Of a stretch of 64,000 bases of DNA, positions 1-8,349 are shown piece by piece. The stretch lies in the NCBI RefSeq assembly GCF_015278315.1, contig NZ_JADIJE010000008.1:1-64000 (forward strand), read 5' to 3'. The notes beneath the pieces are model-generated. The model was not told the origin of the DNA, searched no databases, and saw nothing but the letters and a program-made list of their open reading frames with translations. Every line of letters starts with the position of its first letter. Positions within the stretch are counted from its first letter, which is position 1. The position numbers were made by a program, and so were the translations under genes. The DNA comes from Microbacterium ureisolvens. GTDB taxonomy: Bacteria > Actinomycetota > Actinomycetes > Actinomycetales > Microbacteriaceae.

Positions 1-52
1 TCGCGACGCGGACCACGTCGTCACGGAACTCGCTCGGGTACGGCTTGGGCAC
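1..52 (-). CDS. IS3-family transposase OrfA, N-terminus (runs off left edge)
   Basis: Only the first 17 codons are in the window. Starting at the GTG at 52-50 the translation is MPKPYPSEFRDDVVRVA, which resembles the N-terminus of OrfA (helix-turn-helix, Transposase_8/HTH_Tnp_1) of IS3-family elements. A good ribosome-binding site, GGAAGGA, lies 7 nt before this GTG, which decides the start. OrfA normally binds the element's ends and is joined to OrfB by a programmed frameshift; both lie outside the window. The outer end of the element should lie within roughly 100 nt to the right (about 53-130), but I could not identify the terminal repeat because the other end is not visible. Confidence 0.75.
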   Translation of the reverse strand, partial: MPKPYPSEFRDDVVRVA

Positions 53-389
53 AGCAACATCCTTCCAGGCCTACCCCTCGGGCAAGCCAGATCAGATGTC
101 ACCTACTCGTGCAGCAGTCCCATCCCTCGAAGCAAAGCCTTCCACCTGAAGGCGGATCCTCGTGCGGAGATCGGTCGATGGGTGAGCAACGTTGTGGGAA
201 GCGCCCGAACTCAAACACATAGGAGTTAGGGTCCATCGCGATGATCGGTTGTCGCTCCGCAGCTCTGGCGCCACCCGCGTAGGTCGCTTAGTTTCAAGCC
301 ACAAGGGCGTACGGCTGATGCGCTCGCCAGTGATGTGACGGGCGAGGGCGGCTTGTGAGGCGCGGCTTCTCGTCTGTTGGAGGAACATC
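53..389. other. IS outer end plus non-coding stretch
   Basis: This stretch lies between the OrfA start and the first complete gene. It should contain the outer inverted repeat of the insertion sequence and the junction with chromosomal DNA. Apart from the ribosome-binding site of the gene at 390 I see no convincing gene, tRNA or terminator. The minus-strand open frame here has no family resemblance and no start signals. Confidence 0.4.
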
Positions 390-983
390 ATGGATGCTTG
401 GGGATCCGTCCCGGTGTGGATCGGCACCATCTTCACTTGCGTGTCCGTCGCGGTCGCCCTCGCTACCTTCCTGAGGGCCAACTACGACAGGGAGAGGCGA
501 CAGGCCGCACTGGTAGGGAGCTGGGTGACAAGCACCGGGGAGTCGTGGTCAGAGCACCCTGCCGGTTCAGGTAACTACATCGGGTGGGTTGAAATCAGAA
601 TCGTCGTTGCGAATCGGTCAGATGCCCCGGTTTACGATCTGGAGATCAGCTGGAGGAAGCCAGAAGAGTGGTTCGAGCCCCTCCCTGAGGATCAACGCTA
701 CGAAAGGGTCAACCACGCGGAGCTTGCACCGGGTGCGACGGGCTATAGAACTCTTACCTTGCAGCTGAATAAAGAGACTGACCCATCGACGACGACCGTG
801 CGTCTTGGGGAGCCGCTGATCAAGAAGCTGGCGCCACCAGAGATGTGGTTCACCGACGCCGTGGGCCGCAGATGGGTCCGGACGCGCGAGCGGAGAATCC
901 GGCGCGCGAGACGGCGGAAGCAGACAGCGACGCACATCAGCATTCCGGTCGAACGCGAGGCCATTCCCATTCGCTATCACTGA
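390..983 (+). CDS. Hypothetical membrane-anchored protein
   Basis: A 197-residue protein I do not recognise. Residues about 7-28 form one hydrophobic segment (VPVWIGTIFTCVSVAVALAT), followed by a basic stretch, so it is probably anchored by its N-terminus with the rest in the cytoplasm. The middle (about 45-140) is predicted-beta-rich in appearance, with alternating V/I/T runs such as VEIRIVVANRS and TGYRTLTLQL. The tail at 155-175 is extremely arginine-rich. The start is supported by GGAGGAA about 7 nt upstream of the ATG. Codon use is less GC-biased than in genes further right, which fits the neighbouring IS and an accessory origin. No partner gene is apparent; the next gene is convergent. 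Confidence 0.6.
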   Translation: MDAWGSVPVWIGTIFTCVSVAVALATFLRANYDRERRQAALVGSWVTSTGESWSEHPAGSGNYIGWVEIRIVVANRSDAPVYDLEISWRKPEEWFEPLPEDQRYERVNHAELAPGATGYRTLTLQLNKETDPSTTTVRLGEPLIKKLAPPEMWFTDAVGRRWVRTRERRIRRARRRKQTATHISIPVEREAIPIRYH

Positions 984-1137
984 CGACAGCCGGCGGGGTG
1001 ACGATCTGATCCCGAGGACCGCGGGGAGGGGGGGCTCGAGGCGGCCTGCAGTACGACAGCCACCGAGAGCCGGTCCCTCGACGTGCGCTCGGGGCGGTTC
1101 GGAGTAGAAGCGAAGAGCCGTTGTAGCCTGAGGCTGC
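984..1137. other. Convergent intergenic space
   Basis: A 154-nt space between two convergent genes. It contains a G-run around 1021-1035, but I could not see a clear hairpin terminator or a small gene. Confidence 0.3.
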
Positions 1138-1812
1138 TTATGTTTCGGGGGTCGGTGATATCGGCGCGTCGGATGGGGTTGGAACGGTTTTCCTGACCGC
1201 GCACTGCGCGTCACATGGGTCTTCGATGCTCGATGCGATCGACACGCCGCCGGCCACGCCGAGCAGGAGAAGACCAGTTCCCAGCACCAGGGCGGCCGAT
1301 CTGACGGCGCCCGCATCCCCGATAGCGCCCTGAACTACCGGTGCAACGGAGACGACTATCGCGATGACGCCGAGCAGTGTGCTCAGCACGGCCACGGTTC
1401 CTGCGGCTCTCTCAGCGATCGTGAGGCTATGATCTCCCACCAGATCGGCGACGGCACCAGCGAGAAGCACGACGGTCAGGGCGACCAGAGCAATCGCAAC
1501 CACCCATACGGCGATCGCGGTGGACCTCTTGGCCCTCGGCGGGGACCGGTCGGCGCCGTTTCCGTCCGGCTCCCGGCCTGCCGACGGATTCTTCGGCGGT
1601 GGAGATTGGGTGGCTGTGTCGGGCTTGGGACTCTCGTCGGGAGTTGCGGCAGTGTCATTCTGAGCGAACAGAGGCGTTGCCCCCTGAATTTGGCGCACCA
1701 TTCGCTCGTACTCTTCGTCCCCGAGTTTCGCCCTCCACCGCTTCTCCACCTCTGGTGGCGGCTTACGCGGCGAGTTCTCGGGGGCCTCACTTGGATCAAT
1801 CGATTCGGACAT
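1138..1812 (-). CDS. Hypothetical protein, disordered N-terminus and three membrane segments
   Basis: A 224-residue protein with no recognised family. The first ~100 residues are charged and proline-rich and look disordered; within them KRWRAKLGDEEYERMVRQIQ (about 22-41) could form one amphipathic helix. Three hydrophobic segments follow, at about 103-128, 138-165 and 172-192. A short cysteine-containing tail (DPCDAQC) ends in a Pro/Thr-rich stretch. The ATG at 1812 was chosen because the longer upstream frame has an unlike, arginine-rich composition; no good ribosome-binding site is visible. It is convergent with the gene at 390-983. The role is unknown. Confidence 0.55.
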   Translation of the reverse strand: MSESIDPSEAPENSPRKPPPEVEKRWRAKLGDEEYERMVRQIQGATPLFAQNDTAATPDESPKPDTATQSPPPKNPSAGREPDGNGADRSPPRAKRSTAIAVWVVAIALVALTVVLLAGAVADLVGDHSLTIAERAAGTVAVLSTLLGVIAIVVSVAPVVQGAIGDAGAVRSAALVLGTGLLLLGVAGGVSIASSIEDPCDAQCAVRKTVPTPSDAPISPTPET

Positions 1813-2047
1813 TTGGCGCCATCTTCGAGGAACAATGTGGCTGCATTCTAGGGATTCGTGGAATCGTGCAACAGGGGGCCCGGTACGGACTTCAGTGCGG
1901 GCGTGAACAGGCGCCTCGATGACACGCCGACTTCGAGTGGACGGCACGATACCGCGCCGGATTCGCCCGCAGTCGGTACCCTGCCGCACGAAAGTCGCCC
2001 TCCACGCGCCATCGATCCAACCTCGACGGGAGCCGAGGGGGTGCGCG

Positions 2048-2767
2048 TTACGCTTCGATTTGGTCGAGCAGGTCGAATTGCGTCAATAGCTGGCGGCTGA
2101 CGAGGCCGACTGTGCGGGAGAGGGAATCCTGGGTGAGTTCGTTGACGATGGGGATGTCGCGCACGGCCCACAGTGCGAGCGTTGACGCCCACGCGGCATC
2201 CCTTGCCTTCTCCATGGAGAAGTTGGTCATCAGATCAGCCAGCGGCGAGAGGGGAGCGCCGTATTTCACGACATCCTCGTCGAGAAACTTCTGGCGGATG
2301 GGTCGTACGCGTTCAGCCAGCACCTTGTTGATCTTCACGAAGTCTGCGTGGATGCTGCCTGAGTCGGGCGAGCGCTTCAGCTTGCGACAGGTGTGCACGA
2401 CAGCGACGGCGAGGTCGTGATTGATATGAGCGTTCATCCCGGCGAGTGCGAACTGCAGGGGAAAGAGACGCTTGGAGCGACGCTCCACGAGCGGTGCCCA
2501 CGCCTTCGAGATGTCGCGGCCCGCAGCAATATCTCGCGGCACGTCGAGGAACAAGTCGGCGAAGATGACGTCCAGATGCTCGATGAAGTCAGGGTCGGCG
2601 AAGGTGTCATCCACCACCCGCAGGCCGACCAGAGCAGTCGCATCGCGATACACGTCCGCGAAGTCGCGGATTCCGTCCGTTTGCGGCAGCGGAGCGCGCA
2701 CGCCGTCAAGTTCGAGAACCACTTTGCCGATAGGCGAGGACCGGTCGACGTTCGTGGGCGTCGTCAT
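2048..2767 (-). CDS. DUF5995 family protein
   Basis: A 239-residue protein matching what I know of the DUF5995 family: an N-terminal segment on a defined start of cycle-like motif (FADVYRDATALV), a central FIEHLDVIFADLFLD, and the diagnostic FALAGMNAHINHDLAVAVV around residue 110-130. The invariant Asn/His residues of that motif suggest a metal- or ligand-binding site, but no function is established for the family. The ATG at 2767 is preceded by TACTGT ending 6 nt upstream and no Shine-Dalgarno, so the message is probably leaderless. It is monocistronic; its neighbours are separated by about 200 nt. Confidence 0.75.
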   Translation of the reverse strand: MTTPTNVDRSSPIGKVVLELDGVRAPLPQTDGIRDFADVYRDATALVGLRVVDDTFADPDFIEHLDVIFADLFLDVPRDIAAGRDISKAWAPLVERRSKRLFPLQFALAGMNAHINHDLAVAVVHTCRKLKRSPDSGSIHADFVKINKVLAERVRPIRQKFLDEDVVKYGAPLSPLADLMTNFSMEKARDAAWASTLALWAVRDIPIVNELTQDSLSRTVGLVSRQLLTQFDLLDQIEA

Positions 2768-2971
2768 GCCGCCACAGTACTGCTGGGTTCTCGCGAGCGG
2801 GTGGATACGGGAGCTCAACGGATCATGGACCAGCATCAGGTGTGGATCCCTCATGGGGTGAGTCGCTCCTCGACCGCCCGCAGGCCGGTTCTTGAGCGCG
2901 CTGCCGAGATGTGGTCGACCGGACTTGGGCGTCGAATCCTTCGATGTCGAGCTCGCTGAACGGTGGATGGA

Positions 2972-3910
2972 TCAGCGGTCCAGCGTGGGGAACGCCCACT
3001 CGCCGCTGAGGATCTCGTGGCGGGGCCGGTAGAGCCGCACCAGGTAGTTCCAGCCATCGGTGATCGGCAGAGTGTTCGGGGTGTCGGCGGGGTAGTCGCC
3101 GAAGCGGACGGTGATCGTGCCGTCGCTGTTGCGGGCGCCCGTGATGTTGTTGATCGTGTAGCGGCCGCGCTCGTTCCGTTCGAAGAAGCCGGCAGAGTTG
3201 TAGACCGAGATCGACCAGAACCCGTCGACGGGAACCTCTCCGACGGTCAGCTCATAGCGTCCGACAGGCAGGCGGGGGTCGAAGCCGATGTAGCTCGCCT
3301 CGTAGGAGGGGAGGCCACCCCATCCCGCTGCGGTGCCGATGAGATGACGGACTGGATCGACCTCGTGCTTCTTGCCGAACGTGTGGTCGAAGCCTGTGAG
3401 GTTGCGCGCCAGCGCTAGCAGCGCATCACGCGTCTCGTCGAGTGTGGTCCTGTCGTACGCCGGCATCGCGAACGACTGCGCCGAACGGGCGTCGAGCTTG
3501 ATCTGATCCTGCAGCAGCCCGACGGCCGCGACGTCGGCGGAGTCGGTGGGGTCGACGAGGATGCGGACGGCGAGCACCACGTGGGGTGTGCAGAACTGCT
3601 CGATGCTCAGCTCGTGCTCTCCGGCGTCGTGGAACACGTCGTTGATGTAGTGGTGCTCGTTCACGACCATCGCGGATAGGTACCGGTCGCCGTGCTCGGG
3701 GATCGTGAACGTGGCCCCCCCGCTGATGTCCACGACGGCGAAGCTGTACAACGTGTCGCGGTTGAGGCGGATCACCGTCTGCTTGTCGATCGCCGCGGGT
3801 ACGCGATTGTGAAGGAACCGGTTCACCCCTCCCGCGTCCTGCTGCAGATCGTGCATCATCCGGTGCGTCTCAGCGAGGGCGAAGTTATCCACGTTGACGA
3901 GGGTGCTCAT
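2972..3910 (-). CDS. DUF1254/DUF1214 domain protein
   Basis: A 312-residue protein with the layout of the DUF1254 family. The N-terminal half (about 1-140) contains TVIRLNRDTLYSFAVVDISG; a C-terminal DUF1214-like beta region (about 210-312) contains GFWSISVYNS and the final YLVRLYRPR. The family has no settled function. Many members carry a signal peptide, but this one does not, so it is probably cytoplasmic. The ATG at 3910 is preceded by GGGAGGA with 8 nt spacing, so the longer upstream frame is not needed. It stands alone, with about 230 nt of apparently non-coding sequence upstream. Confidence 0.8.
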   Translation of the reverse strand: MSTLVNVDNFALAETHRMMHDLQQDAGGVNRFLHNRVPAAIDKQTVIRLNRDTLYSFAVVDISGGATFTIPEHGDRYLSAMVVNEHHYINDVFHDAGEHELSIEQFCTPHVVLAVRILVDPTDSADVAAVGLLQDQIKLDARSAQSFAMPAYDRTTLDETRDALLALARNLTGFDHTFGKKHEVDPVRHLIGTAAGWGGLPSYEASYIGFDPRLPVGRYELTVGEVPVDGFWSISVYNSAGFFERNERGRYTINNITGARNSDGTITVRFGDYPADTPNTLPITDGWNYLVRLYRPRHEILSGEWAFPTLDR

Positions 3911-4141
3911 GAGTCTGATCCTCCCATTCGAACCGACCACCCGTTGACCGAGCGGGGCCACGCGGCGCCTTCGAAGCCAGCTATTCACCGGCGGATCCTT
4001 CTAAACGGGCGATGCGCGTAAGGGGTCGGCGCGAGGGCGGTGCGCGCTTGAGGGGCGAGGCGTGTCGGCCATACTGCGTGCGGTTGGGGTCCCCCCAGTG
4101 CGACGGCCGGACGCATCGCTGCCCACGCTCGCACTGGCCCG

Positions 4142-4531
4142 TCACAGTTTGGCCGCCCCGAGCAGCATTGCCGCAATCACGGCGCACACGATCATTGCGC
4201 CGGCCCCGAAGACTGGGACAAGATACGCGCGCGTCCGTCGAACGAGAAGGACGATGCTGATGACGGCGGTTGCCACATAAAGGACGCTGAGACCCGGCCA
4301 CACGAGTCTGTTAGCGGCATCGTAAAGAAGCAGGTTGCAATCTTGGGGATCGATGGAGCAATTTACCCAATCCCAATAGGGAAGGAAGCCAATTGCGACG
4401 AGGAGGAGCAGCATGAAGCCAAACAGCGCCGCAAGTAAGATCAGCGTCGCCGCGATGTCCCACTTCGGCCGCGTTCTCCGGGGACTCGGGTCGGTACGAG
4501 GGGGCTCCCCATCCGGTGACGGTTCCGACAT
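4142..4531 (-). CDS. Small three-pass membrane protein
   Basis: A 129-residue protein with a charged, proline-rich N-terminus of about 26 residues. It has three hydrophobic segments at about 27-50, 75-96 and 102-124. Two cysteines (CSIDPQDC) lie in the first loop and, if that loop is outside, could form a disulfide. I do not recognise a family. The -10-like TAGCGT ends 6 nt before the ATG and there is no ribosome-binding site, which supports both the start and a leaderless message. Confidence 0.65.
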   Translation of the reverse strand: MSEPSPDGEPPRTDPSPRRTRPKWDIAATLILLAALFGFMLLLLVAIGFLPYWDWVNCSIDPQDCNLLLYDAANRLVWPGLSVLYVATAVISIVLLVRRTRAYLVPVFGAGAMIVCAVIAAMLLGAAKL

Positions 4532-4716
4532 GAGCCCACGCTAGCGAACCGGATCGAATCACCCTTGAAGTTGTATGGAGGGCCGGGCGAGGCGCTCGCA
4601 CACGGGTCCGCGAACGGGCAACGGGAGATGGTCTCCTGAGCGCTCAGGAGACAGCAGCGCTTTTTCGATCGTGTCTCCGCGTCCGCGCGGGCCATCGCCT
4701 GGCTCGCCGACGGATG

Positions 4717-5133
4717 CTAGCCCTCGAGCAGCAGTGCGAGCGCGGCCAGGTCGCGCTCCAGGCTGTGCTGAACCTCGGCAGACATTCCCCGTGCCAGCTC
4801 CGCTTCGTCTGGCCCATCGAGCCTTGCAGACAGTGTGACCTCGGTATCGTCGAGCCCTTCGACGGCCTCGTGGTGCACGGTCAACTCCGCCCCATCGAGT
4901 TCGGTGGTGTCGGCATAGTCAAAGCCCGGCCCCACCGTCGTGATGCGGAACGGCGACTCTTGACCGCCGACCGCTTTCAGGACTCCGCGGGCGCCCACGC
5001 CGAAGGGCTCTGACAGCCTGAAGTACTCCATGCTCGGCGCCCACTCGGGGTGTGTTTCGATAGCGCACCAGCGCTCGAAGAACGACGAGGCCGAGGCGCT
5101 AGACGTGCGCTGGGTTCGAGCAATCTCGATCAC
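4717..5133 (-). CDS. SRPBCC (START-like) family protein
   Basis: A 138-residue protein with the usual small SRPBCC outline: an N-terminal strand (MIEIARTQRTSSASASSFFE), a central WAPSMEYFRL segment and a long C-terminal helix closing the hydrophobic cavity. Such proteins bind small hydrophobic ligands or act as cyclases/ligand carriers; the ligand here cannot be guessed. The start is the GTG at 5133. TAGCGT, part of the 12-bp palindrome GACGCTAGCGTC (5139-5150), ends 6 nt before it, so a leaderless transcript is likely. It is followed on the same strand by no close partner. Confidence 0.65.
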   Translation of the reverse strand: MIEIARTQRTSSASASSFFERWCAIETHPEWAPSMEYFRLSEPFGVGARGVLKAVGGQESPFRITTVGPGFDYADTTELDGAELTVHHEAVEGLDDTEVTLSARLDGPDEAELARGMSAEVQHSLERDLAALALLLEG

Positions 5134-5220
5134 GAATCGACGCTAGCGTCAATCCCCGACAGTGAAGCGGCCGAGCTCTTTGGCCGCTCATGCCGGCCGC
5201 TGCTGTCGGTTTACGGTCGC

Positions 5221-5712
5221 TCAGCGTTCGTGGGGCGGGTACTGGGGCAGACGCCAGCTTCCCTGTTGTTCGTCTGGTCCATTGAGGCTCTGCTCCTGCG
5301 CGCCGGGAACCGTGGCCAGTGCCTCGGATGCGGTCAGGCGGCGGGCGGTAGCCGGAGTCAGCACAATGAGCGGACTGTGCGCGATCATCTCGTCGACATC
5401 GTCTCTGCGCCATCGGCGTGCAGCGGCCTCGATGAGCGGCCGAGCTTCGTGGGGATCGGTGACTACCCGCGCCGTGACAGGAACGTCGGCCTCGATTCCC
5501 TTCTTCAAATGCACGATGACGTTGGGGTCTGCAGTGATGTTGTGTATCCAGTCCCTTGTGCGGTCTCGACGCGGCATCCCCGTGATGAACAGCACGCCGT
5601 CCTCTTCGTGCAGGAAAATCTCGATGCGGCGCGGCAGCCCGCTACGGCGACCGGTCGTCGTCAAGTCGATGAGCTGACTTCGGTGCAGAGCCGTGCTGAC
5701 GTCATCGTTCAC
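5221..5712 (-). CDS. Deazaflavin-dependent nitroreductase/quinone reductase family protein
   Basis: A 163-residue protein with the signature of the Ddn-like (DUF385) split-barrel family: IDLTTTGRRSGLPRRIEIF near the N-terminus, then DWIHNITADPNVIVHLK. Known relatives use coenzyme F420H2 to reduce quinones or nitro compounds; others bind flavin, so the cofactor is an inference. The GTG at 5712 places the conserved motif about 14 residues from the N-terminus as in relatives. An alternative GTG at 5790 adds 26 residues without resemblance. No ribosome-binding site clearly decides between them. The C-terminal 25 residues (after about 138) are extra and low-complexity. Confidence 0.7.
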   Translation of the reverse strand: MNDDVSTALHRSQLIDLTTTGRRSGLPRRIEIFLHEEDGVLFITGMPRRDRTRDWIHNITADPNVIVHLKKGIEADVPVTARVVTDPHEARPLIEAAARRWRRDDVDEMIAHSPLIVLTPATARRLTASEALATVPGAQEQSLNGPDEQQGSWRLPQYPPHER

Positions 5713-6135
5713 ACCTGTTGAAGCAATCTCGCTCGTGAACACATTCCACACAACCGGTGAGACATTCCGCGCGCGACGCTGATGGCCCACGTCCCCGGCA
5801 GCAAGGTCAAGTCTGTCGCCAGTGGGTCGCTTGGCGCTCGATCGCCGCGCTCAAGCCGGTCGATCTCCGTGCGCGTCGGACGCTACTAGGGCTACCCCCG
5901 GAGCATGTGTGCGACGGCCCACGCGTACATCCTCCCGGACGAAGACGACGATCTCCCCGATACCGATTGTGCTGAGCCGCCAGCCGGCAGACGTCAAGGC
6001 GGGCTCCGCTGTTGGTGGATGCCGCTCGGTGGGCTCGCGAGCAGACCAGGGGAGCCGATCGGCGGTAACCCTCGGCTTCTCCTGGGTGATGATGAAGGTC
6101 GGTTCGCCCGGCGCGGTAGCCACATAATGGTCGCC
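5713..6135. other. Stretch without a supportable gene
   Basis: About 420 nt between the reductase gene and the frameshifted membrane-protein gene. A 90-codon minus-strand frame (5851-6123, GTG start) is open, but it has no recognisable domain, no ribosome-binding site and an unremarkable composition, so I do not call it. At its right end CATAAT (6123-6128) looks like the -10 box of the plus-strand gene beginning at 6136. Confidence 0.35.
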
Positions 6136-6440
6136 ATGCCTGCGAACGCCAGACGTCCCGGCCGCATGGCCACACGCGTTGGGCAGTCATCGCCGCAGGT
6201 GCCCTGATAGCCGTGGGTGCGGCCGGCGTGACGCTCGGTGCGGCTGGGACTCTCCCCCAGAACGTCGGCCGGAGCATGGTCGCTCTCATCCTCGCTGGGA
6301 TCGGCGCGCTGGCGTGGGCGCTGCCCGAGCGTGTTGACTTCCTTGGTGGGTCGCGAAAGATGGTGGGGGGCAGCACCTTCTTTCTCGTAGCCATCCTCTT
6401 CCCTGTCCTCGAAGTCTTCGGTGTAAGTCTCACGCGCTAG
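6136..6440 (+). pseudogene. Small membrane protein, apparently frameshifted
   Basis: Two overlapping frames together make one plausible protein. Frame one starts at the ATG at 6136 (MPANARRPGRMATR), 7 nt after a good -10 box CATAAT, and would stop at 6207. Frame two, open from 6120 to 6440, continues smoothly as RWAVIAAGALIAVGAAGVTL, then a second hydrophobic segment (SMVALILAGIGALAWAL) and a third (TFFLVAILFPVLEVFGV). The switch is needed near 6175-6180, where loss of one base would explain it; no slippery heptamer suggests programmed shifting. Read joined, it is a ~100-residue protein with three membrane helices. If frame two is used alone, its first start is the GTG at 6213, which cuts the first helix in half. 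Confidence 0.5.
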
Positions 6441-7061
6441 CCATCGGCGTGAGGATGGTGCAAACCGAACGATCGAACGCCGGTCTGGGTTCGTTCGTCG
6501 GAACCAATGGCACCGTTGCACACGCGGCGATCAACGGCTGCCCGCTTAGCGCGCGCGTGGACTTGCGCGTTCGGGGTGCGGATTGCGCACGCGGTCGGCA
6601 ACGTACCGAACTCGCGCGCGACTTACGACTCCTGAGCAGCGCACTTCCTCAACTATCCCTATTTGCAGTGTCGCTCGGACTGGAATCTCATCCGCCGGCG
6701 GCTCCCGCAACGAGTGGCACGCAGATGGCACGAAGAGATCGCACTGCCGCAGAAACCGCTAGATTCCGGGCCCGCCAGCTCGGCCGACGACGACACGCGA
6801 CTTCGAGCTCCTGGTGTATGAACCAGCTCGGACGGGCTGACCGGAGCCTCGGAACTGCAGGTTCGCGGCTGCTTTGTGCCTCCGCAGACAGTCGGAGGCA
6901 TCGACGCGGTGCGCCCGGTGACGCGCCGCCGGGAACCAGTCCGACCTGTCCGCACCTCGATTTCGCTCGGTCGCGGCGCGTCAAGCCCCTCGGGTGACCG
7001 ACGAGAAGCTGGGACTCTCACCTCATTCGTCCCGCTCGAATGTCCGAGAGGAGCACAGCCC
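6441..7061. other. Stretch without a supportable gene
   Basis: 620 nt with several open frames but none with a recognisable domain, start signals or natural composition; the plus-strand frame 6449-6997 is arginine/serine-rich and looks spurious. I see no tRNA, attachment site or clear terminator. The last 20 nt hold the ribosome-binding site of the ZIP gene. This probably marks the end of the accessory left portion. Confidence 0.35.
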
Positions 7062-7853
7062 ATGGGCGCCACGCTGCTCTTCGGTGCCATCGCGTCGAGT
7101 GCGCTCATCATCGGCGCAGTCATCGGCGTCAGGTTCGAACTCCCGAAACGGCTGCTCGCCATGCTGCTGGCGTTCGCCGCGGGCGCTCTGATCACGGCGC
7201 TCAGCTTCGAACTCTTCGAGGATTCCTACGAGCGGGGCGGCATCTGGCTGGCGGCCATCGGTCTCTTCATCGGCGCGGCCGTCTTCACCGGTCTCAGCGC
7301 GCTCCTGGACCGCTGGGCGCAGCCCCACGGGCGCGCCAGGACAGCCGACGAGTACCAGGGCAGTGCCAAGCTCGATACGGATGCCGCCGCCCAGGAGCTT
7401 CCCGCCTCGTCGGCGACCACGCGCGGAGCGGCGGGGCTCGCTCTCCTCGCGGCGGTCACTCTCGACGGCGTCCCGGAGAATCTCGCCTTGGGGATCTCTC
7501 TGACCGAAGGCACGGGAGGCGTCGCGTTGCTCGCGGCGATCTTCGTCTCGAACCTGCCCGAGGCGCTTGTGGGTGCCGCATCGATGCGCGAGCAGGGCCG
7601 CTCAGCGGCTCAGATCCTGGGACTGTGGACGGTGTGCGCCGTCCTCCTGACCCTCGCGGTGCTGGCCGGCGCGGCCTGGCTCACCGGCACGGATCCCTCG
7701 GTGGTCTCGCTCCCGCTGGCATTCGCCGCAGGTGCCGTCATCGCCTCACTGGCCGACACGCTGATGCCCGAGGCGTTCGAGCACGGCGGCCCCGCTGTCG
7801 CGCTGAGCACTGCCGCGGGGTTCGTCCTGGCTTTCGTCCTCTCACTCGCCTGA
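7062..7853 (+). CDS. ZIP-family metal transporter
   Basis: A 263-residue membrane protein of the ZIP (zinc/iron permease) superfamily, GufA/ZupT-like. It has about eight hydrophobic segments and the two hallmark helices: helix IV-like AVTLDGVPENLALGIS, containing the metal-site residues of the H/D-x-x-PE pattern, and helix V-like FVSNLPEALVGAASM. A second half-site, SLADTLMPEAFEHGG, lies near the C-terminus. A hydrophilic loop at about 88-125 replaces the histidine-rich loop of many relatives and lacks histidines. It probably moves divalent metal across the plasma membrane; the direction and metal are not visible. The ATG at 7062 is chosen by AGAGGAG 8 nt upstream; upstream in-frame codons encode an unrelated arginine-rich stretch. 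Confidence 0.8.
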   Translation: MGATLLFGAIASSALIIGAVIGVRFELPKRLLAMLLAFAAGALITALSFELFEDSYERGGIWLAAIGLFIGAAVFTGLSALLDRWAQPHGRARTADEYQGSAKLDTDAAAQELPASSATTRGAAGLALLAAVTLDGVPENLALGISLTEGTGGVALLAAIFVSNLPEALVGAASMREQGRSAAQILGLWTVCAVLLTLAVLAGAAWLTGTDPSVVSLPLAFAAGAVIASLADTLMPEAFEHGGPAVALSTAAGFVLAFVLSLA

Positions 7854-8349
7854 CCTCGTGAGGCGCCCCAAGCGATCGTCCCGGCACAGACGCGGTGCTG
7901 TGCGCAAGCATGGCGGGCACCGGAAGACGCCTTCGAGGGCGATCGTCTCGGGGTTCTTCGTGCGAGCGGGCAATCAGCCGAAGTCGCGTAATAGAGACGC
8001 TCGGGCCGTGTCTCTTGAGTGGGGGATACCGCCGGAGCCCCGGTCCGGCGCCCCGGCCGAGAGTCCCGAGCTCGAGGCTACCGGGGGCGCCGGCATTCTC
8101 GCGTCGGCCCCCCGGTCATGCTCCCGCGGACGCCGCGTCCTGCCGCCCCTTCCACGCGTCGTCTCGACTGCCACTGCGCATCGCGTGACCGTTGTCGCGG
8201 CCGCGCTCCGTCTCGTTGAAGCCCCGCGTGAAAGCGAATTCCCGCAAACCAGGTGACACGGAGCCCGCGCGTTCCTACAGTGGTCACATCGGGCTGGGCT
8301 GTGGGGGTTCAGAGGGCGAAGCGGTGTGCGCGGTGAAAGGGGACTTGCC
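7854..8349. other. Stretch without a supportable gene
   Basis: About 500 nt between the ZIP transporter and the collagen-like gene. The plus-strand frame 7858-8256 is open but arginine/proline-rich and without start signals. The short inverted repeat CGCCT/AGGCG (7847-7865) just after the ZIP stop might end its transcript weakly. The last 15 nt contain AAAGGGGA, the ribosome-binding site for the next gene. Confidence 0.3.

Noticed and set aside
92..481. Minus-strand open frame of 129 codons near the left edge
   Set aside because: No domain, no start signals, and it overlaps the well-supported ribosome-binding site and start of the gene at 390.
5851..6123. Minus-strand open frame of 90 codons
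   Set aside because: GTG start without a -10 box at the usual distance or a ribosome-binding site, and no recognisable domain; kept only as an uncertain stretch.
6449..6997. Plus-strand open frame of 182 codons
   Set aside because: Arginine/serine-rich composition typical of a shadow frame in GC-rich DNA, with no start signal.
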